NCBI GenBank assembly: GCA_026985655.1
Contig: JALSQB010000208.1
Span: forward strand, 1-7,270
Direction: 5' to 3'
Length of the DNA stretch: 7,270 bases
Source: Campylobacteraceae bacterium
GTDB taxonomy: Bacteria; Campylobacterota; Campylobacteria; Campylobacterales; Sulfurovaceae
This document shows, in pieces, positions 1 through 5,309 of this stretch. Within the stretch, counting starts at the first letter, position 1; each line of letters begins with the position of its first letter. Position numbers and translations under genes: made by a program. The notes under the pieces were generated by a model. That model was not told where the DNA came from. It made no database searches and saw only the letters and a program-made list of their open reading frames with translations.

Positions 1-698
1 ATTTCAGCTGGTTTTTCATCGGCACTAAAAGGTGGTGTTCCTTGTGGGATAAAACGGCTTAAGAGAAATGCTGTTACACCCCACCCTAAAAAAGCAGCTG
101 GAAAGAGAAAGAGAAACTCTGTAAATTCAGCTTTTCCATCTACCCACACCATAAGAGTTGTAATATCACCAAAAGGTGACCACGCTCCTCCTGCATTGGC
201 AGCGACTACAATGTTAATGGCTGAAGGAACTAAGAACTCTTTGTTCTCTTTGTCGATGGTTAAAAGTACCGTTGAAAGAATAAGAGCTGTTGTTAAGTTA
301 TCTGCAATGGGTGAGATGAAAAAGGCTAAAAGTCCTGTAACCCAAAACAACTTAGTGTAACTATAACCTTTAGAAACTAAGTTATAACGTAATGCAGAAA
401 AAACCCCTCGGTCAATCATCGCTTCAATGTAGGTCATTGCCACAAATAAAAAGAAGAAAATTCCAGAAATTTCAACAATTAACTCATCAACAGAGTGTTC
501 AAGTATCTTACCATCTAAACCATTGAGGCTAAAATAAAGCCCAATAAGCATAAAGATACCCGTTCCTGCTAAAAGTGCTGGTTTTGCTTTGTTTATTCGA
601 TATTTATCTTCAGTAGCAATAAAATAGTAACCAATAATAAAAATGGCTAAAGAGACCCACCCGACCCAAGTCGTGGCTAAGTGTAATTGTTCGTGCAT
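1..698 (-). CDS. nhaD: NhaD-type Na+/H+ antiporter, N-terminal part (truncated by window edge)
   Basis: Sodium/proton antiporter of the inner membrane, expected to expel Na+ in exchange for protons and so serve pH and salt homeostasis. The minus-strand reading frame is open from the ATG at 698-696 to the window edge, giving 232 residues of a protein normally over 400 long; the C-terminal half is missing only because the window ends. The start has a GGAG ribosome binding site 6 bases upstream. Hydrophobic helices are visible at about residues 11-27, 40-57, 74-93 and 114-130. Two conserved NhaD blocks follow: ADNLTTALILST (residues 132-143) and AGGAWSPFGDITTLMVW (169-185), with acidic residues D133 and D178 in polar intramembrane contexts. 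Family assignment rests on these blocks, recognised from memory; the broader ion transporter superfamily is near certain, NhaD itself very likely. It is read away from rpmA, behind that operon's terminator, so it probably has its own promoter. Confidence 0.88.
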   Translation of the reverse strand, partial: MHEQLHLATTWVGWVSLAIFIIGYYFIATEDKYRINKAKPALLAGTGIFMLIGLYFSLNGLDGKILEHSVDELIVEISGIFFFLFVAMTYIEAMIDRGVFSALRYNLVSKGYSYTKLFWVTGLLAFFISPIADNLTTALILSTVLLTIDKENKEFLVPSAINIVVAANAGGAWSPFGDITTLMVWVDGKAEFTEFLFLFPAAFLGWGVTAFLLSRFIPQGTPPFSADEKPAE

Positions 699-741
699 TG
701 TTTCTCCGATGAAAGGGCTAAATACCCTTAGAATTATTTTG

Positions 742-769
742 ATTATATTATAGTAAAATAACTATTATA
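742..769 (-). promoter_or_regulatory. Candidate -10 elements for nhaD
   Basis: Three perfect TATAAT hexamers occur on the minus strand, at 769-764, 752-747 and 747-742, in a very A+T-rich stretch 44 to 66 bases upstream of the nhaD start. No convincing -35 box lies at the usual distance, which is normal for vegetative promoters of Campylobacterota. Which hexamer is used cannot be decided, and chance matches are likely in such sequence. Confidence 0.4.
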
Positions 770-845
770 AGCAAAGAAAAAAGTAGTTAAGAAGTTTGTA
801 TTTTTTTGTATGTGTAAGTTTGAGTAAGAAGAGAGAGAAATATTA

Positions 846-867
846 AAAGATGGGAAAACCCATCTTT
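846..867 (-). terminator. Rho-independent terminator of rplU-rpmA
   Basis: A perfect 9-bp stem (AAAGATGGG pairing with CCCATCTTT) encloses a 4-base TTTT loop on the minus strand, beginning 8 bases after the rpmA stop codon. A U-rich tail (TAATATTTCTC) follows in the direction of minus-strand transcription. It should separate the ribosomal protein operon from nhaD downstream. The downstream side on the plus strand is A-rich, not T-rich, so it is a minus-strand terminator only. Confidence 0.75.
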
Positions 868-875
868 AAAAAAGC

Positions 876-1130
876 TTATGCAGGTACTACAGAAACTCTT
901 TTTTTACCACGTGCAACGTTTGAGAATTCAACAACACCTTCAATAAGTGCGAATATTGTATGGTCTTTACCCATTCCAACACCTGTACCAGCATGAACTT
1001 TTGTTCCTCTTTGTCTAATAATGATATTACCAGGGATTACTGCTTCCCCACCATATTTTTTAACGCCCAGTCTTCGACCAGCTGAATCACGGTTGTTCTG
1101 TGTAGAACCTTGACCTTTTTTGTGTGCCAT
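876..1130 (-). CDS. rpmA: 50S ribosomal protein L27
   Basis: Component of the large ribosomal subunit whose N-terminal tail reaches the peptidyl transferase centre and helps position tRNA ends. The 84-residue length matches the family (about 85). The N-terminus begins MAHKKGQGSTQNNRDSAGRR, with the conserved basic and glycine residues and GRRLGVKKYGGE. Conserved core motifs follow: the IRQRGTKVHAG segment (residues 38-48) and GKDHTIFAL (54-62). There is no cleavable N-terminal extension of the Firmicutes kind; the protein starts directly with the mature MAHKKG-like end. The gene sits 10 bases after the rplU stop codon, and that stop overlaps its GGAG ribosome binding site region (TAAGGAGCAGAATATG), so the two are co-transcribed and probably translationally coupled. 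A hairpin terminator follows it. Confidence 0.98.
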   Translation of the reverse strand: MAHKKGQGSTQNNRDSAGRRLGVKKYGGEAVIPGNIIIRQRGTKVHAGTGVGMGKDHTIFALIEGVVEFSNVARGKKRVSVVPA

Positions 1131-1140
1131 ATTCTGCTCC

Positions 1141-1446
1141 TTATGCTATAGATGTAATTCTAACTCTAGTAAAGTCTCTTCTGAAACCACGTTTGAGTTT
1201 TGAATCTTTTCTTCTTCGTTTTTTGTAGATGATAACTTTTTTATCTCTACCCTCATTAATCACTTCACCTTTAACCACAGCACCCTCTACAAAAGGAGTT
1301 CCTACAGTTAATTCACCGTTGTCTAATGCTAGAACTTCTTTAAATTCTACCGATGCTTTTGGTTCAAGACTCATTTTATCAAAACAGATGATGTCACCCT
1401 CTTGAACTTTGAATTGTTGACCACTTGCTTTAATGATTGCGTACAT
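1141..1446 (-). CDS. rplU: 50S ribosomal protein L21
   Basis: Large-subunit ribosomal protein that binds 23S rRNA. At 101 residues it has the usual length (about 103). The N-terminal MYAIIKASGQQFKVQEGD block is the L21 signature. The glycine-rich middle (TVGTPFVEGAVVKGEV, residues 47-62) is conserved. The strongly basic loop around residues 75-90 (KKRRRK...KLKRGFRR) followed by FTRVRITSI is the rRNA-binding part. The ATG at 1446-1444 has a GAAGGG ribosome binding site about 7 bases upstream. It is the first gene of the rplU-rpmA operon, the standard order in bacteria, and is divergent from the VKOR-type gene. Its promoter candidate lies about 65 bases upstream. Confidence 0.98.
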   Translation of the reverse strand: MYAIIKASGQQFKVQEGDIICFDKMSLEPKASVEFKEVLALDNGELTVGTPFVEGAVVKGEVINEGRDKKVIIYKKRRRKDSKLKRGFRRDFTRVRITSIA

Positions 1447-1493
1447 TGCAAACCCTTCATTAATTATTGTTTGGAAGATATAAAAAATCTCCT

Positions 1494-1548
1494 GCTTTTA
1501 AAAAGTTTGAGATTATATCTAAAACAGTTTTAATTCTCTTTTAAAAGC
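1494..1548. repeat. Inverted repeat flanking the rplU promoter
   Basis: GCTTTTAAAA at 1494-1503 and its exact complement TTTTAAAAGC at 1539-1548 form a 10-base inverted repeat that brackets the predicted rplU -10 element. Each arm is itself largely self-complementary. It could be a two-site operator, but the arms are simple A+T sequence and may be chance. Confidence 0.3.
1512..1517 (-). promoter_or_regulatory. Candidate -10 element for rplU-rpmA
   Basis: A perfect TATAAT (minus strand, 1517-1512) in the context TTTTAGATATAATCTC lies 66 bases from the rplU start. It would give a leader of roughly 60 bases. T-rich runs precede it and no clear -35 is present, as expected for this phylum. It is the best -10 match upstream of rplU. 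Confidence 0.55.
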
Positions 1549-1590
1549 GTATCGAATTCTGTTAAATTGTAATAGTTAGTATCTTTTAAC

Positions 1591-1618
1591 TTGAACTTTA
1601 TTATTAGAATGCTATGAT
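1591..1618 (+). promoter_or_regulatory. Candidate promoter for the VKOR-fusion gene
   Basis: TTGAAC (1591-1596) and TATGAT (1613-1618) are separated by 16 bases and resemble -35 and -10 boxes. They lie about 33 bases upstream of the TTG start of the next gene. An alternative -10, TATAAG at 1618-1623, has worse spacing. Immediately upstream, GTTAAA (1561-1566) and TTTAAC (1585-1590) form a short inverted repeat of unknown relevance. Confidence 0.45.
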
Positions 1619-1650
1619 ATAAGTCACAAATTACAACAAAAGGAACTCTT

Positions 1651-2478
1651 TTGAAAAAACTAGGTTTTATCATTATTCCCGCACTATTCTTACTTTACAT
1701 TGTAGGTGATACTTACTTAAAATTAAATCACTCAAGCTTATGTCATTCAACAGGGTGTGAACTTGCCAGTGCCTTATTAAATTTTGATGCTATCTATTTA
1801 AACTATTTTGGTATCTTTGCAGCATTATCTATTTTACTACTTGGTATTTTAAGTTATAAAAAAGTTATTCCAGAAGTTCTTTTCTTTATTGTACTTATCT
1901 CATCACTTTTATTTGAAACCATTATGTTAGGGTATCAATTCTTTGCTTCACCAGAGATGTGTAAGTTTTGTATGGGGATTTACGGATTCTTAGCAACTAT
2001 TTTATTGACCTCTTCACGTAAATACTTTACAATGGTTATTCCTGCTGTTATTGCTCTGCTTATGGCACTCTCATTTTTAGCCATTCCTAAAGCCTCTGCA
2101 TTTGTAACTAAAGATGGTACCTATTTAATTCAATCACCTACTTGCCCACACTGTAAAAAGGTAAAAGAGTACATGCATAAGAACAATATTGATTTTACTA
2201 AAATAGATATTCAAGATATTGAAGCACAACACTTTGCAACGTTCTTAAACTTTAATACCATTCCAATTCTTGTTGTCAAAGAGGGAAAAAATATTACCAT
2301 TATTAATGGTGACCAAGATATTATCGATTCTTACGAAACAAGCAGTAGCGACACAGTAGAGATTGAAGATAGTGTCAGTATCAATACTTCATTTAAAGCC
2401 GTAGAAGAAGCAGGTTGTGGTTTTGCCAGTTTAAATAGTATGGGAACGGAAAAAGAGAGTGACTGTACTAAAGAGTAG
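1651..2478 (+). CDS. VKOR-family disulfide-forming membrane protein fused to a glutaredoxin/thioredoxin-like domain
   Basis: Predicted inner-membrane oxidoreductase that passes electrons from newly oxidised periplasmic proteins, through its redox domain, to quinone, doing the job of DsbA/DsbB. Five helices are visible at about residues 5-20, 46-68, 73-96, 105-121 and 127-147. The VKOR hallmarks are present: a loop cysteine pair after helix 1 (C31, C36) and a CxxC at the start of helix 4 (C104-K-F-C107). After helix 5 comes a redox domain with CPHC (C165, C168) and a cis-proline motif TIP (203-205). This order matches the known cyanobacterial VKOR-thioredoxin fusions. The tail holds two further cysteines, C256 and C272. 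The TTG start is chosen because AAGGA sits 6 bases upstream and the next in-frame Met lies inside helix 3. It stands alone behind its own promoter. The family call is firm; the redox partners are inferred. Confidence 0.85.
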   Translation: MKKLGFIIIPALFLLYIVGDTYLKLNHSSLCHSTGCELASALLNFDAIYLNYFGIFAALSILLLGILSYKKVIPEVLFFIVLISSLLFETIMLGYQFFASPEMCKFCMGIYGFLATILLTSSRKYFTMVIPAVIALLMALSFLAIPKASAFVTKDGTYLIQSPTCPHCKKVKEYMHKNNIDFTKIDIQDIEAQHFATFLNFNTIPILVVKEGKNITIINGDQDIIDSYETSSSDTVEIEDSVSINTSFKAVEEAGCGFASLNSMGTEKESDCTKE

Positions 2479-2490
2479 TCACTACTTTTT
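2470..2490 (+). terminator. Possible weak terminator after the VKOR-fusion gene
   Basis: AGTAG and CTACT around the stop codon form a short stem with a 3-base loop. It can be extended by A-U pairs and one G-U pair between the AAAG upstream and the TTTTT downstream. A T-rich run then continues. The stem is short and A+T-rich, so termination would be partial at best. Confidence 0.35.
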
Positions 2491-2509
2491 AATTAATAGA
2501 CTTTTTCGA

Positions 2510-2515
2510 TATAAT
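2510..2515 (+). promoter_or_regulatory. Candidate -10 element for the YfgM/BamB-like operon
   Basis: A perfect TATAAT in the context TTTTTCGATATAATAACG lies 29 bases before the TTG start of the next gene. It is preceded by T-runs and lacks a clear -35. Transcription would begin near 2522 and could cover the four genes through 5306, which have no gaps large enough for an obvious second promoter. Confidence 0.5.
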
Positions 2516-2544
2516 AACGCCAAAATACAATATGGAGATCCAAT

Positions 2545-3108
2545 TTGACAATTGATGACGTAAAAAAAGAACTTAGTAGTGATGAACAGATGTTAGCTTC
2601 AGCTTTTAAAGCTGAAAAACTATATAAAAAACATAAATTAAAAATATTTGCGATTCTGGGAATTACCATTGCTTATTTTGGAGGAACAGCCATTATGGAC
2701 AAAGTTGCTCAAAGTAAAAAAGAGAGTGCTAACAGTGCCTATTTGACACTCTCTAAAGATGCAAAAAACAATGATGCTTTAAATACATTAAAAACAGATA
2801 ATCCAGCACTCTTTGAACTCTATTCCTATCAAAATGCTGTAAAAAATGCAGATAAAGCCACCTTAGAAACTTTAAGCAAAAGTAAAAATGAAATTATTGC
2901 TGACTTGGCTTCTTACCATTTAGCTGTTATTTCGGGTACGTCTAGTGATTCCAAGTTAAATGCTGAGGTTTCAAAAGTTTATAATGCTTCACTTTTAATC
3001 AAAGAAAACAAAATAGAAGAGGCACAAGAAGAGCTTGAACTTATTCCTGAAACATCTCCTGTATATAATATTTCAAAAATGATTAAACATTATGGAATAA
3101 AAGGTTAA
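2545..3108 (+). CDS. YfgM-like single-pass membrane protein with TPR-like periplasmic domain
   Basis: Predicted bitopic inner-membrane protein of 187 residues. A charged cytoplasmic N-terminus (residues 1-32, with KAEKLYKKHKLK just before the membrane) leads into one helix at about 33-51. A helical periplasmic domain rich in Ala, Lys and Glu follows, with a TPR-like segment ENKIEEAQEELEL (154-166). This layout and length resemble E. coli YfgM (about 206 residues), an ancillary subunit of the SecYEG translocon that contacts periplasmic chaperones. The resemblance is architectural, read by eye, not by alignment. The gene lies 2 bases before a BamB-like lipoprotein gene, as yfgM precedes bamB in E. 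coli, which supports the call. The TTG start has GGAG 7 bases upstream; the ATG at 2532 opens a frame that stops after 7 codons. An alternative is an unrelated TPR-like membrane protein. Confidence 0.6.
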   Translation: MTIDDVKKELSSDEQMLASAFKAEKLYKKHKLKIFAILGITIAYFGGTAIMDKVAQSKKESANSAYLTLSKDAKNNDALNTLKTDNPALFELYSYQNAVKNADKATLETLSKSKNEIIADLASYHLAVISGTSSDSKLNAEVSKVYNASLLIKENKIEEAQEELELIPETSPVYNISKMIKHYGIKG

Positions 3109-3110
3109 TC

Positions 3111-4112
3111 ATGCTAAAAAAAATGCTACTTGCCTCAACGCTTGCAACAACTCTTTTTATAGGGTGTTCTAATAAACAATATTATGAACCTCTAAGTACT
3201 TCTAGCCTCTCTAGTACAAGTATGGGTGATGAGCTTATTCACTACTCAAGAGATGGTGCAACTTTGGCAAGTGGGAAAGTTTTAACAAAAAAACAAATGG
3301 TAAATTTAAAACTAGAAAAGGGTTTTTACTTTATTAACAACACTAATAATGTAGCCATTACTGCTGACTTACAAGGTAACTGCCAAATTGTAACACAAAA
3401 AGGTGTTGTAAACGCTACAAAATTTTCAGCACCCCTAGTAGCAGGAACAATCATTGGAAAACAGTTGGTCTATGTTTTACAAAACAACCATTATGGTGTT
3501 TATGATTTCTCTCAAAAGAAAATTGTTTACAGTAACAATTCAAACAAAGCCTTTGCCATCGATTCACGTATTGCAAACCCTTTACCTGTCGATAATCTTG
3601 TGGTTATTCCTACCCTTGATGGAAAACTAACTATTTTAGATTTAACGACCTTTAAAACTGCTAAAGAGATATATGTAAGTACCGAAACCTCTTTAAATAA
3701 TATTATTTTTTTAAACAAAGTAAACAACACCCTCATTGCAGCTACCCCAAACAAAGTACTCTCTATTTCAGCCAGTGGGAAAAAAGAGTTAGATACATCT
3801 GTTTCTGAAGTTGCGATAGAGGGTCAATATGTATTTGTTTTTGCAAAAGATGGAAGAATTTTAAAACTAAATGATGCACTCTCCATTGTCTCTGAAAAAA
3901 AGTTTAAATTTGCACATTTTTCTGTTGCTTCAGTGGGTAAAGAAAAAGTTTATGCTTTAGACAAGCAAGGTTATTTGATTGTGGCAAATCACTCTTTGAG
4001 CAAACATAAAGTTTATAATCTTTCTGAGATTAACTCTTATGCCTTTGTCTCCAATGAAACCCTCTACTTCGATGGAGAAAGTATCAACTTAAATAGCCTA
4101 AGCTATGAGTAG
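3111..4112 (+). CDS. Beta-propeller lipoprotein resembling BamB
   Basis: Predicted lipoprotein of 333 residues. The signal peptide MLKKMLLASTLATTLFIG ends in a lipobox (LFIGC) with lipidated C19; Phe at -3 is slightly unusual. Ser at +2 gives no inner-membrane retention signal by the E. coli rule, so outer-membrane anchoring is plausible. After a Ser/Thr-rich linker (28-38), repeated beta-strand units of 30-40 residues appear. Examples are LVYVLQNNHYGVYD (119-132), LVVIPTLDGKLTILDL (163-178), YVFVFAKDGRILKLND (240-255) and KVYALDKQGYLIVANH (279-294). This is the PQQ/WD-like blade pattern of a propeller, with roughly six or seven blades. BamB of the outer-membrane protein assembly complex has eight blades and about 390 residues. 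The YfgM-like gene ends 2 bases upstream and AAAGG precedes the start. The lipoprotein and propeller calls are good; a true BamB role is inferred from gene order. Confidence 0.65.
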   Translation: MLKKMLLASTLATTLFIGCSNKQYYEPLSTSSLSSTSMGDELIHYSRDGATLASGKVLTKKQMVNLKLEKGFYFINNTNNVAITADLQGNCQIVTQKGVVNATKFSAPLVAGTIIGKQLVYVLQNNHYGVYDFSQKKIVYSNNSNKAFAIDSRIANPLPVDNLVVIPTLDGKLTILDLTTFKTAKEIYVSTETSLNNIIFLNKVNNTLIAATPNKVLSISASGKKELDTSVSEVAIEGQYVFVFAKDGRILKLNDALSIVSEKKFKFAHFSVASVGKEKVYALDKQGYLIVANHSLSKHKVYNLSEINSYAFVSNETLYFDGESINLNSLSYE

Positions 4113-4944
4113 TTCAACACTACTCGTTGCTTTTAAAGAATACTTACACATCAACAAAGCACTTGAAACAAACACGATAAAAAGCTACCTTTCAGACCTT
4201 CGCCAATTTGAAACCTATTTTAAAGAGCAAAATATTTTAAAGCTCAAAAGTATTGATATTTTCTCTTTTTTAAGTCAATTTGAAAACAAACGAACACTCA
4301 ACCGAAAACTCTCCTCAATCAATGCTTTTTATGACTTTTGCCATAAACTTGAATTTACAAATATAAATCTCAACATACCTATGGCAAAAGTTCCTAAAGA
4401 TTTACCTAAATATCTCTCTTTTGATGAGATACAAACAGGATTAAAAACAATTGACCGTACAAAACTTTTAGGACTTAGAGATTATGCTCTAATTTTATTT
4501 CTTTATGCTTCAGGTTGTCGTGTTTCTGAAGCAATCTTAGCTAAAAGGGAAGACTTAAATATAGAAGACCCCAACAATGCTTGGTTAAAAGTTCGTTTTG
4601 CAAAAGGACAAAAAGAGCGTATGGTTCCCCTCGCACCTATTGCCGTTGAAGCACTTCAAGCCTATTTAAATGAAGCCAGTATGCAAAGTGCCTACCTTTG
4701 GTTAAACTATAGAGCCGAACCCTTAAGTCGAATATCTGCTTACAAAATAACCAAATCATATCTCAATGTCTCGCCTCATGTATTGCGACACTCTTTTGCT
4801 TCAGCACTCATCATTGGTGGTGCAGATTTACGTGTAGTACAAGAGTTATTGGGGCATTCATCTTTAGAAACTACCCAAATATATACCCACATAGAGAAAA
4901 AGCATCTAGCACAAACGGTGAATAGCTATCACCCTTTAGCATAA
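4105..4944 (+). CDS. Xer-type tyrosine recombinase
   Basis: Site-specific DNA recombinase of 279 residues, close to XerC/XerD (about 300). An N-terminal SAM-like core-binding domain (residues 4-85, with the typical TIKSYLSDLRQF segment) is followed by the catalytic domain. All catalytic residues are in place: R139 (SGCRVSE), K167 in the beta-hairpin (AKGQKER), H225 and R228 (HVLRHSF), H251 (LGHSSLETTQIY) and the nucleophile Y260. It is therefore probably active. The likely role is resolving chromosome dimers at a dif-like site. Its first 8 bases overlap the end of the lipoprotein gene, so it sits inside an operon of envelope genes rather than in an integron or phage. The well-studied XerH of Helicobacter and Campylobacter is clearly longer (about 350-360 residues). 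XerC, XerD or a local paralogue cannot be told apart here. Confidence 0.85.
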   Translation: MSSSTLLVAFKEYLHINKALETNTIKSYLSDLRQFETYFKEQNILKLKSIDIFSFLSQFENKRTLNRKLSSINAFYDFCHKLEFTNINLNIPMAKVPKDLPKYLSFDEIQTGLKTIDRTKLLGLRDYALILFLYASGCRVSEAILAKREDLNIEDPNNAWLKVRFAKGQKERMVPLAPIAVEALQAYLNEASMQSAYLWLNYRAEPLSRISAYKITKSYLNVSPHVLRHSFASALIIGGADLRVVQELLGHSSLETTQIYTHIEKKHLAQTVNSYHPLA

Positions 4945-4964
4945 CATTTAAAATTAGGAAAAAT

Positions 4965-5306
4965 ATGAAAGAGATAGTAGATTTTTTACAAGAAAAAAAC
5001 TTAGTGTTTAAATCACTTGTACCCATTGAACTCAAAGCTTTAGGTTCACGCAAAAAAATAGCCATCTACTTAGGGGTAGATTTAAAAAAATATTATGCCT
5101 CTATTTTTCATATTGAAAAAAAAAGTAGAATTCTCAAAAAAGAAGCCTTAGAGATTATGGTACTCCATGAAAAACTAGAACTCTTTAAAGAGAGTAAAAT
5201 TACAAAAAAATATATCTATATTCAAGCACCTCTTTGCTCTAAAGCAAAAGCCTTAATGCAAGAGAACCAATGGACAGTTTGGCATGAAGAGCCAAATAAT
5301 AACTAA
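4965..5306 (+). CDS. Small basic protein of unknown function
   Basis: I do not recognise this 113-residue protein. It has no signal peptide or membrane helix and is rich in Lys, Leu and Ile, so a cytoplasmic, possibly nucleic-acid-binding protein is plausible. The apparent order is an N-terminal helix (2-10), strands near residues 31-37 (KIAIYLG) and 43-50 (YYASIFHI), a long helix (58-76, EALEIMVLHEKLELFK), a strand (82-87, KYIYIQ) and a helix (91-100, CSKAKALMQE) with a closing W-containing segment. This is a compact alpha/beta layout. AGGA lies 5 bases before the ATG and the recombinase stop codon is 20 bases upstream, so it is probably the last gene of the operon. Coding is supported by the ribosome binding site, spacing and lack of overlap. 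Its stop is only 3 bases from that of the convergent gene. Confidence 0.75.
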   Translation: MKEIVDFLQEKNLVFKSLVPIELKALGSRKKIAIYLGVDLKKYYASIFHIEKKSRILKKEALEIMVLHEKLELFKESKITKKYIYIQAPLCSKAKALMQENQWTVWHEEPNNN

Positions 5307-5309
5307 ATT

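Noticed and set aside
713..729. AAGGG/CCCTT hairpin in the nhaD leader as a riboswitch or attenuator
   Set aside because: The stem is only 5 bp with a 7-base loop and there is no wider structure or conserved aptamer pattern to support it.
3527..3754. Minus-strand open frame of 75 codons inside the BamB-like gene
   Set aside because: It lies wholly antisense to a well-supported gene, has no ribosome binding site and no recognisable protein features.
4105..4944. Recombinase as the mark of an integrated mobile element
   Set aside because: It overlaps a lipoprotein gene within an operon, there is no tRNA, direct repeat or other mobile gene nearby, and base composition does not change visibly.
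4871..5065. Minus-strand open frame of 64 codons across the recombinase/unknown gene junction
   Set aside because: It overlaps two plus-strand genes that have good ribosome binding sites, and its product looks like an antisense shadow.
5116..5124. A9 run inside the small unknown gene as a phase-variation tract
   Set aside because: Long A runs are common in such A+T-rich genomes, and contingency tracts in Campylobacter and Helicobacter are mostly poly-G or poly-C. The frame is intact here.
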